A stretch of 64,000 nucleotides of DNA from Bacteroidota bacterium. Lineage in GTDB: Bacteria; Bacteroidota; Ignavibacteria; UBA10030; UBA8401. The stretch spans positions 2,790,001-2,854,000 of the forward strand of contig JBBAAO010000001.1 of the NCBI GenBank assembly GCA_041658205.1. The letters run 5' to 3'. The translations under genes and the position numbers were made by a program. Every line of letters begins with the position of its first letter. Position 1 is the first letter of the stretch. Positions 18,966-28,329 of this stretch are shown here, piece by piece. Below the pieces are notes generated by a model, which saw nothing but the letters and a program-made list of their open reading frames with translations, was not told where the DNA came from and ran no database searches.

Positions 18966-20936
18966 TTATAAATGTATTTTTTCTATAGCCTCCTTTAGTT
19001 GTTCAAACGCGACAGGTTTTCGCAGCGTGCTCGTCATCGGATCGGTTTGGACAAACTGTCCTACCTCTGCTCCCGATATTAAGATGACCGGCGTATTTTT
19101 TGTTCGGTTATCGTTTCGGATTTTTTTGATAAATTCAAGGCCATTCATAATTGGCATGTGATAATCAGTGAGAATGAGATCCGGAACTGTTTTCTCAATA
19201 AGATCTATAGCTTCTGTTCCGGATTCAGCAAAAACTACTTCTGAATCCTCTGCAATTCGCTTCATAAATCTGGAAAGAATAAGTCTGTTCCCTTTTTGAT
19301 CGTCAACAATCATAATTTTTTTACAGGTTGATGGCACTTGTTTTGTAAAGGTCAGAATGAATGTTGTCCCTTTTCCCTCCGTGCTCTCTGCTTCGATGGA
19401 TCCCTGATGTTTTTTCATAATCTCATAACACATCGGCAGTCCTAATCCTGTTCCTATTTCTCCTTCCAAACCTTTGCGAGTGTATTTTTCTTCTACTTTG
19501 AAAATCTTTTCCAGGTCTTCTGCCGGCATACCAACTCCCGTATCGGAAACAGTCACGACGAGCTGTGTATTGGAGTCTTCTGTAAGATCGATAGAGATTG
19601 TTCCTCCCGCAGGGGTAAATTTCAATGCATTGCCGACTAGGTTTAATAATAATTGGCGAAGCAGCTGTTCGTCAGCATACATAAAAGTACCGATCGGTAT
19701 TAATGAACGGAGCTCGATGTTCTTCTTCTTTGCAAGACCAAGCATGGTTATCATAATTTCCGAAGCAACCGTACCGAGATTTACCGATTGAAACTTCACT
19801 TGCATTCTCCCCGTTTCCAATCGTGACCAATCAAGTAACGAATTAACCATATTCAGCTGCTGCAGTGCTGCATCGTTTATATAATTGATATATTCCATTT
19901 TTTCACTATCGGAGAGTACGTGGAATTCGCTTTTCAATAAATCACAGAAACCAAGAATGGAACTGAAGGGCGAACGAAGGTCGTGCGATACAATCGCTAA
20001 TATTTTATCCTTTTGCGTATTAATCTTTGTCAACTCTTCCTGGGCAATTTCCAGTTTCTGTATATTTTTAAGAATCTGTTGTTCCAACAAAGTCCGTTCG
20101 GTGATATCCTCCAGTATTCCTTCGAAACCGATGCAGCCACCCTGTTCGTCTCGCAATAATCTGGAATGTGCAAGAACGGTGATGATAGAACCATCTTTTT
20201 TCTTCAACTCAAGTTCTGTCGGCCGAGCATCCGGGTTTGCCAGAAGTTTTTCAAACAGCTTCATACGCTGTTCGGGATTCACATAAACATCTTTTTCAAG
20301 ATTTAAATGGTGCAGTTCATCAAACGTTTCGTACCCGAGCAAGCGCAACAACGCAACGTTTGCATTAATCAATTTTCCGTCAATATTCGATTCATACATG
20401 GGTAGGACAGAATTTTCGAACAGCGACCGGTATCGATTTTCATTTTGGTGTACCGTCTGTTCCCAACGTTTTCGTTCGCTAATGTCTCGGAACTCCGTTA
20501 AGACGAATGCTTCTTGAGCGTCGTCCACCAACAGCGAAGTAGACACTTCTGCAAATACAATTTGTCCGGAGTTAAACTGAAGCTTTTTTTCCGCCTTGGC
20601 CGTAAAATTTTTGCGTTGAACTCTCTCTTTATACTCTTCAAAGACCTGCGCTCGGTCAACGGTGCGATCATAGATCACCGTGAAAGGAAGCCCTTTTAAT
20701 TCATCTTCTTCCATATTCACTAAAGAGCAAAACGCAGCGTTCACGGCAATAATTATCCCGTCACTGTCTGTTAACAGCATACCGTCAACGGTACGGTCCC
20801 AGACCATTTCGAGAATATCAGGCGTGATCTTGTGAGATTGATAGTGTGTGTAGTTATTGAGTGATTCTGCAAATTGATCAACCGGTACGTTTTGCAGAAT
20901 AGAATAAATTTTGGTAGTTACTGCAGATTGGCTCAT
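18966..20936 (-). CDS. Cytoplasmic hybrid histidine kinase (PAS-PAS-HisKA-HATPase-receiver)
   Basis: 656 residues with no membrane segment. PAS 1 about 38-165, PAS 2 about 165-290 (YRSLFENSVLPMYESNIDGK), a short coiled coil, HisKA with IVSHDLRSPFSSILGF, HATPase with N-box LLLNLVGNALKF, G1 DTGVGMP and G2 GTGLGLPMCYEI, then a C-terminal receiver about 535-650 (MIVDDQ, phospho-Asp in ILTDYHMP, Lys in LRKPV). The final receiver implies either auto-regulation or a phosphorelay; no separate Hpt protein is present in the window. The 5' side has a sigma54-like site at 20982-20997 and the gene ends in its own terminator, so it is probably monocistronic. Signal unknown. Confidence 0.93.
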   Translation of the reverse strand: MSQSAVTTKIYSILQNVPVDQFAESLNNYTHYQSHKITPDILEMVWDRTVDGMLLTDSDGIIIAVNAAFCSLVNMEEDELKGLPFTVIYDRTVDRAQVFEEYKERVQRKNFTAKAEKKLQFNSGQIVFAEVSTSLLVDDAQEAFVLTEFRDISERKRWEQTVHQNENRYRSLFENSVLPMYESNIDGKLINANVALLRLLGYETFDELHHLNLEKDVYVNPEQRMKLFEKLLANPDARPTELELKKKDGSIITVLAHSRLLRDEQGGCIGFEGILEDITERTLLEQQILKNIQKLEIAQEELTKINTQKDKILAIVSHDLRSPFSSILGFCDLLKSEFHVLSDSEKMEYINYINDAALQQLNMVNSLLDWSRLETGRMQVKFQSVNLGTVASEIMITMLGLAKKKNIELRSLIPIGTFMYADEQLLRQLLLNLVGNALKFTPAGGTISIDLTEDSNTQLVVTVSDTGVGMPAEDLEKIFKVEEKYTRKGLEGEIGTGLGLPMCYEIMKKHQGSIEAESTEGKGTTFILTFTKQVPSTCKKIMIVDDQKGNRLILSRFMKRIAEDSEVVFAESGTEAIDLIEKTVPDLILTDYHMPIMNGLEFIKKIRNDNRTKNTPVILISGAEVGQFVQTDPMTSTLRKPVAFEQLKEAIEKIHL

Positions 20937-20981
20937 TTGACCCCCCCATTGAAAGTGTTTACTCGCTTGATCTATAAACTA

Positions 20982-20997
20982 ACAATGGAGGTGCCAA
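20982..20997 (-). promoter_or_regulatory. Possible sigma54 promoter of the hybrid kinase gene
   Basis: The minus strand reads TTGGCACCTCCATTGT: an intact TTGGCAC at -24 and TTG at -12, but GT instead of the conserved GC. Spacing is right, and the predicted start would be about 35 bp before the ATG. Confidence 0.35.
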
Positions 20998-21080
20998 CAA
21001 AAATATGGTGAAATTGCTCTATTTAAGCTAATTCTTAGCGAGTTGTTTTGTAGTTTCTACAAAATGGAGGTGTGGAAATA

Positions 21081-21340
21081 ACTAACTGATGTTACGCACA
21101 TCTTTATTAATGAAAGAATATTTCGTCCCTGACGGGACTTGAAAATTGATTTGCTTGATCTTCTACAAATATCTTGTCCCTACCGGGACAACGGAACAAG
21201 TGAATAAGTTCATGATTTTATTGGTTTTAAAAAGCGCCGTAGGCGCGTAATATTTGTAGCAAATTACGATTCCCAAATTGAGAGTCCCTTTAGGGACGAA
21301 ACAAGAAGAATTTTCAGCTTTGTGTAACATCGGTAACTAA
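21081..21340. repeat. Paired inverted composite repeat with GTCCC-N4-GGGAC hairpins (BIME-like)
   Basis: Two related arms in opposite orientation. Left arm in order: GATGTTACGCA (about 21088), the hairpin GTCCCTGACGGGAC (21125-21138), CTACAAATAT, then the hairpin TTGTCCC-TACC-GGGACAA (21174-21191). The right arm read on the minus strand: GATGTTACACA (about 21331), GTCCCTAAAGGGAC (21284-21297), CTACAAATAT, then the hairpin GCGCC-TAC-GGCGC (21234-21246). It fills most of the 490-bp gap between two genes that have no other content. Confidence 0.7.
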
Positions 21341-21427
21341 AAATTTTCTTTCGAAGTGATTTTTTTATTCCAAAAAGGGATGTTAAGGAGGGATTATTTC
21401 GTAATAAATTTTCTACTTGTGAAATTA

Positions 21428-23209
21428 TTATCGCATCAAAATCATTTTCTTCATCACCGTTTTGTGATCGCTCTGCAATTGAACAAAGTACATCCCGCTT
21501 GATAAGCCTGTCCCATCGAATACAACGGAATAATGACCCGCATCTTTCACTTCACTCACCAATGATGTCACTTGCTTGCCAAGAACATCATAGACATTGA
21601 GATTGATCATACTACTCTTTGGAACTTGAAAATTTATCACAGTGCTGGGATTGAATGGATTGGGAAAATTTTGAGATAATTCAATATCGTCCGGAATATC
21701 GTAGAACAGTTGATTGATACTTGCCGGTGTTTTCGAAATAATAATTCCATTAATCACCGGAAGGTCAATCCAGCTGGAAAAATGCATTTCGAGAATACCA
21801 TCATTTACAACCACATTATTTACAACTTTTTCGTATGCTGCGTTCTTCCCAGCAGTTGCAAAGAGATCGAATTTTTGCAGTATAGGTTTTCCTTCAAGGC
21901 TTACATCAAATATTCGTTGACCGGCAGAGGTAAAATAATTTTCTGCCATTTGAAGCGTAACAGTATATGAGCCGTTTGGTACACGCACTTTATATTCAAC
22001 AATACCGGCTAATTCTGATCGATAGATTGCCGGTTCCGAAGTTCCGGAGATTGGTAACGATGCAGAGAATGATTTTGGCGAACCATCCAACCTTCCATAT
22101 TCAACACTTCCACTCCACTCTTGATCATTGAGATAACCACCAACAGCGGGGCCTCCACAATTAATTTTTACCGGAAATGTTAATGGTGTCGATTTTACCG
22201 TTTGAATATTTTTTACCGGGGAAATATTTTGAGCAAAACGATCCTTAATATTTATCAACACAACATTTGAAATTGTTGCTGTATCATAATTTGCCACTGT
22301 TAAAAAAACACTCTGCGAGTCAGGCAACAGTGTCGCTTTCTGTACACTCATTCCGGCAATATAATAATGCGTGCTATCTTCCACTGAAATAGGATCCATT
22401 TCTTCCGTAAATCGAATTCGAACACCATCAACTTCTGCTCTTGCATACCGTACAGATGGACCGGTAAAATCATTGTATCCAGTATATGTTGCGCCTGTTA
22501 AACAGAGAGTCAATTTTCCATCGCTAATCACTGCATTGTCCGGCAGCATATCACACCCGTTTCCGTTCCATGTATGCGTTGCTTTTGTCCAGCGCGTTTT
22601 GTCCCACGTATCAAATTCATCTTTCCATTTCGGAGTAAAATTGTTTCCGTTACCAAAACTTCCCGCTCCCGGAGTATATGAAGCATAACTAACCCAATCA
22701 TAGTAAGCGAATCCGGGTAGTACATTCGCATCCCATTGTCCCACCCATCCGGGATATTGAGGATTCCAGACATTCATCATCAATTTTTGCGGATAGGTCA
22801 GCGCTTCAATATGTGCACCGGTTTGACGATGCACTTCAACACCTTCCACAAACCAAGCAACATACGTCGGAGTCCATTCGAAAGCATACGTATGAAAGTC
22901 TTTGCTTGGATCAAATGACGTTTGATAATGACTCACATGGTTTACTTGTCCCGGAGTTATCGGATTAAATTGAATATCATCCGAATAGCGACCAAGAATT
23001 TCGATATCAATCTCATTCCAGGGCGTATTTGAACTGTCATTGTAGGTAAAAAAGGATGCCAAAGTTCCTTCCCGAGGCATTGATTTCATGCGGATCTCAA
23101 ATCTTCCATACGTAAACTTGTCGATTGTTCGATACTCCGCCCCTTTAAAGTCTTTCGTCTGAGTGAGCAATAATAATGGAACACAAAATAGAAGTGCAAT
23201 ATTTTTCAT
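21428..23209 (-). CDS. Circularly permuted GH16 beta-glucanase (lichenase type) with malectin-like and T9SS domains
   Basis: 593 residues. A short signal peptide (to about 16) is followed by the second half of a GH16 jelly roll (about 17-176): GAEYRT, FTYGRFEIRMKS, SFFTY and the catalytic motif WNEIDIEILG with Glu66, Asp68 and Glu70. Only then comes the usual GH16 N-terminal segment (about 183-245: KWKDEFDTWDKTRW, MLPDNAVISDGKLTLCLT). This order is that of the naturally permuted Fibrobacter 1,3-1,4-beta-glucanase. Then an Ig-like segment (about 255-335), a malectin-type di-glucose-binding domain (about 345-490, INCGGPAVGGY ... GSYTVTLQMAEN) and a T9SS type A domain (NFPNPFNPSTVINF). It should hydrolyse mixed-linkage beta-glucans at the cell surface; precise specificity is inferred. 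Confidence 0.9.
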   Translation of the reverse strand: MKNIALLFCVPLLLLTQTKDFKGAEYRTIDKFTYGRFEIRMKSMPREGTLASFFTYNDSSNTPWNEIDIEILGRYSDDIQFNPITPGQVNHVSHYQTSFDPSKDFHTYAFEWTPTYVAWFVEGVEVHRQTGAHIEALTYPQKLMMNVWNPQYPGWVGQWDANVLPGFAYYDWVSYASYTPGAGSFGNGNNFTPKWKDEFDTWDKTRWTKATHTWNGNGCDMLPDNAVISDGKLTLCLTGATYTGYNDFTGPSVRYARAEVDGVRIRFTEEMDPISVEDSTHYYIAGMSVQKATLLPDSQSVFLTVANYDTATISNVVLINIKDRFAQNISPVKNIQTVKSTPLTFPVKINCGGPAVGGYLNDQEWSGSVEYGRLDGSPKSFSASLPISGTSEPAIYRSELAGIVEYKVRVPNGSYTVTLQMAENYFTSAGQRIFDVSLEGKPILQKFDLFATAGKNAAYEKVVNNVVVNDGILEMHFSSWIDLPVINGIIISKTPASINQLFYDIPDDIELSQNFPNPFNPSTVINFQVPKSSMINLNVYDVLGKQVTSLVSEVKDAGHYSVVFDGTGLSSGMYFVQLQSDHKTVMKKMILMR

Positions 23210-23371
23210 AACATTTTCATTTTTAAAAAGAGTAGACTAAATTCTTTCACGAAATTAGGACTTACCTCGTTTCATGTGCTTTATAATTTAAGTTTTGCTT
23301 CCAGTAATGGCAAATAAAAGTTCAACATTATTACGTGACCGTCATCTTCAAGGTAACGGTCACTTTTCATC

Positions 23372-25210
23372 TTATTTTGTTTTGTAAACAACAGTACAGA
23401 TTGTGCCAACTATATTGGTGAACATTACCGTATTCTTGGATAATGGGATCGGAGTGTGCGCAATGACATTATCTTCTTTGAATTTCCACAGAACTGTTCC
23501 TTGTGTTGCATCCAACGCAATCAGTTCTCCATTCTTTGTTGTTACAAAAACTACTCCAAATTTTTCTCGTATCTGTGAAGAGTTAATGTCATAACCGAAT
23601 CCTGCATTCGTTCCCCAGAGAACTATCGGATGATTTTCCCGCGTTGAAATGGCATAGACGGAATCATTCATCGTGCGAACATACACATGCTCGCCATCTT
23701 CAGTAATACCAATCGTCTCCCGGACTTTGAACTGATCTGTTCTCCAGATCGTTTCACCGGTTGAAATGTCTATCGAAGTCATATAACGATCCGGGGCGAC
23801 GATAAACACTTTACCATGTGCATATACTGGTTCGCATGCGGCGGGAGAAAACAAAATACCTGATCTGCCACCTTTCCATTTCCACAATAGTTTCCCGGAT
23901 CTCTTATCCAAACAATAGAGATGCTCATCCCACGCTCCGATAATGATCCTCTCTTTTACAATCAACGGTCTTGATTCTACATGTCCTTGAAGTGAGTCAT
24001 AGCTCCACAATAATTTACCCGTTGTTAGATCGATTGCGCGAAATGTATTGTCACTCGCTCCGCAATACACAATACCATTTTCAATAATTGGCGGAGCCAC
24101 AACAGCTTTTTTTGTTTTCACTCTCCACTCCACTCTATTCTTCACAAAATCGTAACACGAAATTGTAGTGTCTGTTGAACTGATGACAATTTTTGTTTTT
24201 TCCAGAGCGGGGGTGGACAATATTGGATTGGATGTTTTGAGAGAATATTTTTTCTTACTGTTTCGTGCATTGATGAAAACAGAACCATCATAAAATGCAT
24301 ACGCAATAAAATCAGCCGAAACAGCAGGAGGGGCATTCATTGAGTATGGATTTGAGACAATAGAACTAACTTTTACATCGGGATATTTTTGGCGGTGCGA
24401 CAATTGAACAGAATCGATAAATAAAATACCATTCGAAGAATCCGTATCCCTTAACGGAACAATAACCCATGGGGTACCTGTTTCTTTTCCCGTTATGCGC
24501 AACGCATATATCATTGAATCATTTCGTATTTCGACAATGTTGTAACCGCCGGAAAGTTCTTTTCCACGAAGATTCGACCTTCCAATGACGCTTGGAATAT
24601 CATCGAATATTTTGAAGAGATTTTGATGGAAATGCCCATTAAGAAATGCCAACACATGGTATTTTCTTGCAAGTTGAGTTACTCGATACCAATTGGCAAT
24701 ACCGGAATCAGCCGGATAATGCGTAGCGATAATCACCTTCCGTTGGCGTTTCTGTAGCACTGTAAGCACCGAATCGAGCCATCGAACGTCCTCCGTTGCC
24801 CAATAGGCATCCCCCATTCGCATACGCGGTCCTTGATGCACACCGACAAATGAATATTTTCCGGCATCAAACACAAATCTCTCTCCTCCAAAAATTTTCC
24901 CGAATGATGTTCCGCCCGATTCCGACCACTTCATATCGTGATTGCCCGGAATGATATACCATGGAATTGTAAGACTGTCAAGGATCTGTTTGGCCGTTCT
25001 AACATCATCATCTTTTCCTGATTCTGTAATGTCTCCGGTGATAATGACAAAGGAAATGTCCGTAAAACTGTTCAGATCTGAAACAGTTCTGCGTAAATCT
25101 TCGGCACCGGTAGAGTTGCCGACATGTGTATCGGAAACATGTGCGAATTTTAATTGTGCTGCTGCATGTATCGAGAGGAGAAGAGAGAGAAGAAGAACAT
25201 ATTTTTTCAT
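23372..25210 (-). CDS. Secreted metallophosphoesterase fused to PQQ-like beta-propeller
   Basis: About 612 residues from ATG 25210, which starts a signal peptide (KKYVLLLSLLLSIHAAAQ); the frame's upstream 41 residues are basic and unlikely. The calcineurin-like phosphoesterase domain (about 20-250) has all metal motifs: DTH, GDITESG, GNHD, ATHYP and NGHFH. After a linker, a PQQ/WD-like propeller (about 310-605) shows repeated blades such as DNTFRAIDLTTGKLLWSYD and EHLYCLDKRSGKLLWKWKG. The phosphoesterase probably acts on phospho-monoesters or diesters outside the cytoplasm; the propeller may bind a partner or polymer. No T9SS tail, so likely periplasmic or outer-membrane associated. It lies 162 bp upstream of the GH16 gene on the same strand. 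Confidence 0.88.
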   Translation of the reverse strand: MKKYVLLLSLLLSIHAAAQLKFAHVSDTHVGNSTGAEDLRRTVSDLNSFTDISFVIITGDITESGKDDDVRTAKQILDSLTIPWYIIPGNHDMKWSESGGTSFGKIFGGERFVFDAGKYSFVGVHQGPRMRMGDAYWATEDVRWLDSVLTVLQKRQRKVIIATHYPADSGIANWYRVTQLARKYHVLAFLNGHFHQNLFKIFDDIPSVIGRSNLRGKELSGGYNIVEIRNDSMIYALRITGKETGTPWVIVPLRDTDSSNGILFIDSVQLSHRQKYPDVKVSSIVSNPYSMNAPPAVSADFIAYAFYDGSVFINARNSKKKYSLKTSNPILSTPALEKTKIVISSTDTTISCYDFVKNRVEWRVKTKKAVVAPPIIENGIVYCGASDNTFRAIDLTTGKLLWSYDSLQGHVESRPLIVKERIIIGAWDEHLYCLDKRSGKLLWKWKGGRSGILFSPAACEPVYAHGKVFIVAPDRYMTSIDISTGETIWRTDQFKVRETIGITEDGEHVYVRTMNDSVYAISTRENHPIVLWGTNAGFGYDINSSQIREKFGVVFVTTKNGELIALDATQGTVLWKFKEDNVIAHTPIPLSKNTVMFTNIVGTICTVVYKTK

Positions 25211-25323
25211 GTCCGGCCCATTATATGGATATGATGTAAATGTGCCGGATTTTCGCTGAGAATGCAAAGGTGAAATGTAAATTAAAAAAGGATGATGCCG
25301 GTGAAGATAGCATCTGAGTCGTC

Positions 25324-25361
25324 GCAAAAACAAAACTTCCCGATTATAATCGGGAAGTTTT
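25324..25361 (-). terminator. Terminator of the GDPD-LamG gene
   Basis: Near-perfect 14-bp inverted repeat (AAAACTTCCCGATT and its complement) with a 2-nt centre, followed on the minus strand by GTTTTTG. It lies 32 bp after the stop at 25393; A/T runs on both sides allow bidirectional use. Confidence 0.85.
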
Positions 25362-25392
25362 ATTCGACACTCTCATAATTTGGTGAGATGTG

Positions 25393-27720
25393 TTATTTCA
25401 TCAATATTAATTTTTTCGTGTTTTCATACTGTTGTTGATCTCCGTTTAACGCTTGTGATGTCATGCGATATAAGTACATCCCGCTCGCAAGAGACACGCC
25501 ATTAAACGGCACAGTGTGAAATCCTGGAGAAAATTGATTATCCGCAATCGTTGATATTTTTCTCCCAAGAATGTCGTAGATCGAAATTATGACTGTGCTG
25601 CTGTATGGTACACCGAATGAAATAGTTGTTATCGGGTTAAACGGATTCGGATAATTTTGCGACAGGAAAAATGATGATGGTGATTGTGTTTCCACATCGT
25701 TTAACCGGGCAGTTAACGTTTTGGTTTTTGCAATTTTATACAATTCAGCTACTTCCGCCCCGGACAGTACCTTATTGAGAACAAGGACATTATCTATTTT
25801 TCCTGAAAAGTACGATGAACCATTTTTCCCCAACGTCGCCGCCTGGCCTGGCTGTATCGATCCATTCAATGGCAGTGATGCTTTTAATACACCATTAAGA
25901 TATATCATTGCGTTCGTGCCGTCGTACACTCCTACAATATGTATCCATTCTCCTTTTTTCAGATCGGAAGAAGCAATTCCCGGTCGGGCAGCGCCCCCGG
26001 TGGTAGTTACTTTAAACCGCAATTGATTATTCCCTCTGTCTTCATACAGCACATAATTATCTGTCTCCGAATCAAACAGCGGACCAAATCCGCTTGGCAA
26101 TTCATTCGGCAAATAGTTCAAGATTGTCCATAAAGAAACTGTGACCGCATTGGCACCAATATCAAAAGAGGGAGAAGAAGAGAATTGAACATAATCATCC
26201 ACACCGTCAAATTGAAGTCCATTTCCCGTAAATCCTTCGGATAACGCCACGCCATTCTTCATGGCTCCGTTATTGGCATTGGTAGATGCATCAACAACCA
26301 GTGCATCGGTTCCAGAGACAGAGAAGTTATCCAGCGCGTAATACGCAACGGCATGTGGATGCAAATTCAGGTGAATAAATTTTTGATCTCGGCTTACAAT
26401 TGTATTAGAAGCAGCCGCTTTATCTTTAACGTTTTTTACGTTAATCGTGTATAATGTGTCACTCAGTTTCGTGGTGGTAAGCATAATTGTTTTTTGATCC
26501 AAACCAAGTACTGCCCTCAATACCGTTACTGATTTTTCGATAGAGTAATTTGCACTTGTGGTGGCCGATGTTGAATCGACCCGTTCGCTGTACTCCACAT
26601 ATACTGTGCTGGTATCTCCGTATGATGTCACAAATGCTAATTCCGGTTTTACATTATCAATTTCGGTTGTTGCCGATAGTTCATTGCTATAGTTAGCACT
26701 CTTGAGCTGAGCTAAATTTTTTGCCTTCACTCTATAGTAGAGTTTGGTTCCTTCCATCAATGTCTCATCCACAAATTGCGTCGTATCTCCTACTGAAGCG
26801 TGTAATGTCGTCGGTGCAGATGATGTCCCTCGATAGATCTCATATCCAACAATACCGCTTTCAGCATCCGTTGCCGGATTCCAACTGATGGTTATTTTTG
26901 TTTGGTTCACCGTTGCGGTATTCAAAGTAACATCGCTCGGTGCCGTTGAATCGCTAACAACTTTTAATGTCTTCGGATCGTCGGTTGTAATACCGTCAAC
27001 ACCCATATCAATAAATGATATCATTTGACTTGCACCGTTGATAGTCCAGATGTTAAATAATATTCCTTTGGAATGTGCATAGTCGATAAGGGATTTGGTG
27101 GCAATATTGCTTCCGATCCAAGCACCATGAATATTTTTTATTTGATCCACAATTGTTTCTTGTGCTGACGCAAACAACTGCACATTGATAGTCGAATCCA
27201 ATGTTTTTACCGCTGCTATTTGATTGATGTCAAAACTTGAAACAATCATTCTGCTTTGCATTCCATACTTCTGAATCATGGCAACAGTCTTTTGCACAGC
27301 CGTTGCATTAGTGGTTTTTATTTCCGCAACAATACCAATATTGTTTTTACTATTTTTGGCAATCTCTAACACTTCGGAAAAAGTCGGAATTTTTTCACCG
27401 GCAAAGGCAGCGCTAAATTTTGAACCGGCATCAAGCACCCGAAGCTGTGCATAGGTAAGGTTGCTGACAAAGCCTGTGCCATTCGTTGTCCGGTCAACAG
27501 TATTATCATGCATAATCATCATCGAGTCATCGCTGGATAATTGAATATCGAGTTCGAGATAATCAGCAGATAACGCTACAGCATTCAGAAATGCCGAACG
27601 AGTATTTTCCGGAGCCAACTGTGATCCCCCTCTATGAGCAATATTTTTTACCCCCGCAATACCAACACCGGAAAACATCAATACCAGTAACGTTATCGCT
27701 TCAATTATTCTTTTATTCAT
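25393..27720 (-). CDS. T9SS-secreted glycerophosphodiester phosphodiesterase-like protein with FN3 and LamG domains
   Basis: 775 residues from ATG 27720, which has AGAGG 8 nt upstream and opens a signal peptide; the frame reaches back to 27876 into repeat DNA and that part is rejected. The GDPD domain (about 25-245) keeps HRGG, PENT, ELDIQ and the MHD-Thr motif, so metal and catalytic residues look intact. FN3 follows (about 250-345), then an SbsA-like Ig domain (about 345-445), a LamG/concanavalin-like fold (about 455-665; FDGVDDYVQF, GEWIHIVGVYDG) and a T9SS domain (NYPNPFNPITTISFG ... KKLILMK). It probably cleaves glycerophosphodiesters or teichoic-like polymers at the cell surface. It starts 115 bp from a copy of the dispersed 340-bp repeat. 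Confidence 0.88.
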   Translation of the reverse strand: MNKRIIEAITLLVLMFSGVGIAGVKNIAHRGGSQLAPENTRSAFLNAVALSADYLELDIQLSSDDSMMIMHDNTVDRTTNGTGFVSNLTYAQLRVLDAGSKFSAAFAGEKIPTFSEVLEIAKNSKNNIGIVAEIKTTNATAVQKTVAMIQKYGMQSRMIVSSFDINQIAAVKTLDSTINVQLFASAQETIVDQIKNIHGAWIGSNIATKSLIDYAHSKGILFNIWTINGASQMISFIDMGVDGITTDDPKTLKVVSDSTAPSDVTLNTATVNQTKITISWNPATDAESGIVGYEIYRGTSSAPTTLHASVGDTTQFVDETLMEGTKLYYRVKAKNLAQLKSANYSNELSATTEIDNVKPELAFVTSYGDTSTVYVEYSERVDSTSATTSANYSIEKSVTVLRAVLGLDQKTIMLTTTKLSDTLYTINVKNVKDKAAASNTIVSRDQKFIHLNLHPHAVAYYALDNFSVSGTDALVVDASTNANNGAMKNGVALSEGFTGNGLQFDGVDDYVQFSSSPSFDIGANAVTVSLWTILNYLPNELPSGFGPLFDSETDNYVLYEDRGNNQLRFKVTTTGGAARPGIASSDLKKGEWIHIVGVYDGTNAMIYLNGVLKASLPLNGSIQPGQAATLGKNGSSYFSGKIDNVLVLNKVLSGAEVAELYKIAKTKTLTARLNDVETQSPSSFFLSQNYPNPFNPITTISFGVPYSSTVIISIYDILGRKISTIADNQFSPGFHTVPFNGVSLASGMYLYRMTSQALNGDQQQYENTKKLILMK

Positions 27721-27835
27721 ATAAATGCCTCTCATTACGTAATAATGACACGAATATTTTCTAACGGGAAAAGATCGTTGATTTATGAGTATAATATAAT
27801 GCTTTAAAGAATTGAACAATAGAAGATATAACACA

Positions 27836-28194
27836 CTTGCCCAAAACACATTGATAAAAACAACAAAATTCTTCACTCTCTACTTTTCTTGACCGAGCAA
27901 GAAAAGAAGTTCGCCAAAGGCGGACGAAATTTAACGCGCGCGATGAATCCTCTACGAGTCGAGTCGTCGACCGTTCGCTCTTGCCCGTTGATGGCGCGAA
28001 TCGCGCCATCAAAAGTCCCGTCATTCATCGCTTTCCCATTCGCTCAGTCCTCCTAAATTTCGCTCCCACACACTTTAATACGATCTCTACAATACAGCAA
28101 AGGGGCTTACTACTTGTTATTAAAATATATTTGCCCAATTTGAGTTACTACAGCCAATTTTGTATTCATTTAAGATTTATTTTGGACAGCGGTG
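27836..28194. repeat. Dispersed ~340-bp MITE-like element, copy 1
   Basis: 359 bp, closely related to the copies at 59008 and 62570. Ends: CTTGCCCAAAACA on the left and TATTTTGGACAG on the right (TIR core TGTCCAAAATA, slightly decayed on the left here). Internal features shared by all copies are a hairpin TTTCTTG...CAAGAAA near 27895 and the palindrome GATGGCGCGA-A-TCGCGCCATC near 27990. This copy has about 20 bp of extra sequence (around 27950-27970) relative to the others. No transposase inside. Confidence 0.85.
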
Positions 28195-28206
28195 AAGATA
28201 TAATTT

Positions 28207-28237
28207 AAAACAAAAAAGTCCCGATATTTCGGGACTT
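28207..28237 (-). terminator. Terminator of the SRPBCC gene pair
   Basis: Stem AAAGTCCCGA / TCGGGACTTT with a 4-nt loop, followed on the minus strand by TTTTTTG. It lies about 95 bp after the stop at 28330. Confidence 0.8.
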
Positions 28238-28329
28238 TCATTTTACATTGAAAGAGAGGTGTACCACCGGACGAAACATTGAGGAGTTGCAGAACTGTAA
28301 CGATTCCTCGGTTTGTAGAAAAATGGATA

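Noticed and set aside
27721..27876. 52-residue N-terminal extension of the GDPD protein
   Set aside because: It reaches into the repeat element and precedes a good ribosome site and signal peptide at 27720.
27981..28208. Small proteins with similar sequence repeated at 27981, 59132 and 62694, and antisense versions
   Set aside because: The similarity comes from DNA-level conservation of the dispersed repeat; frames exist on both strands and cross hairpins and the element's end.
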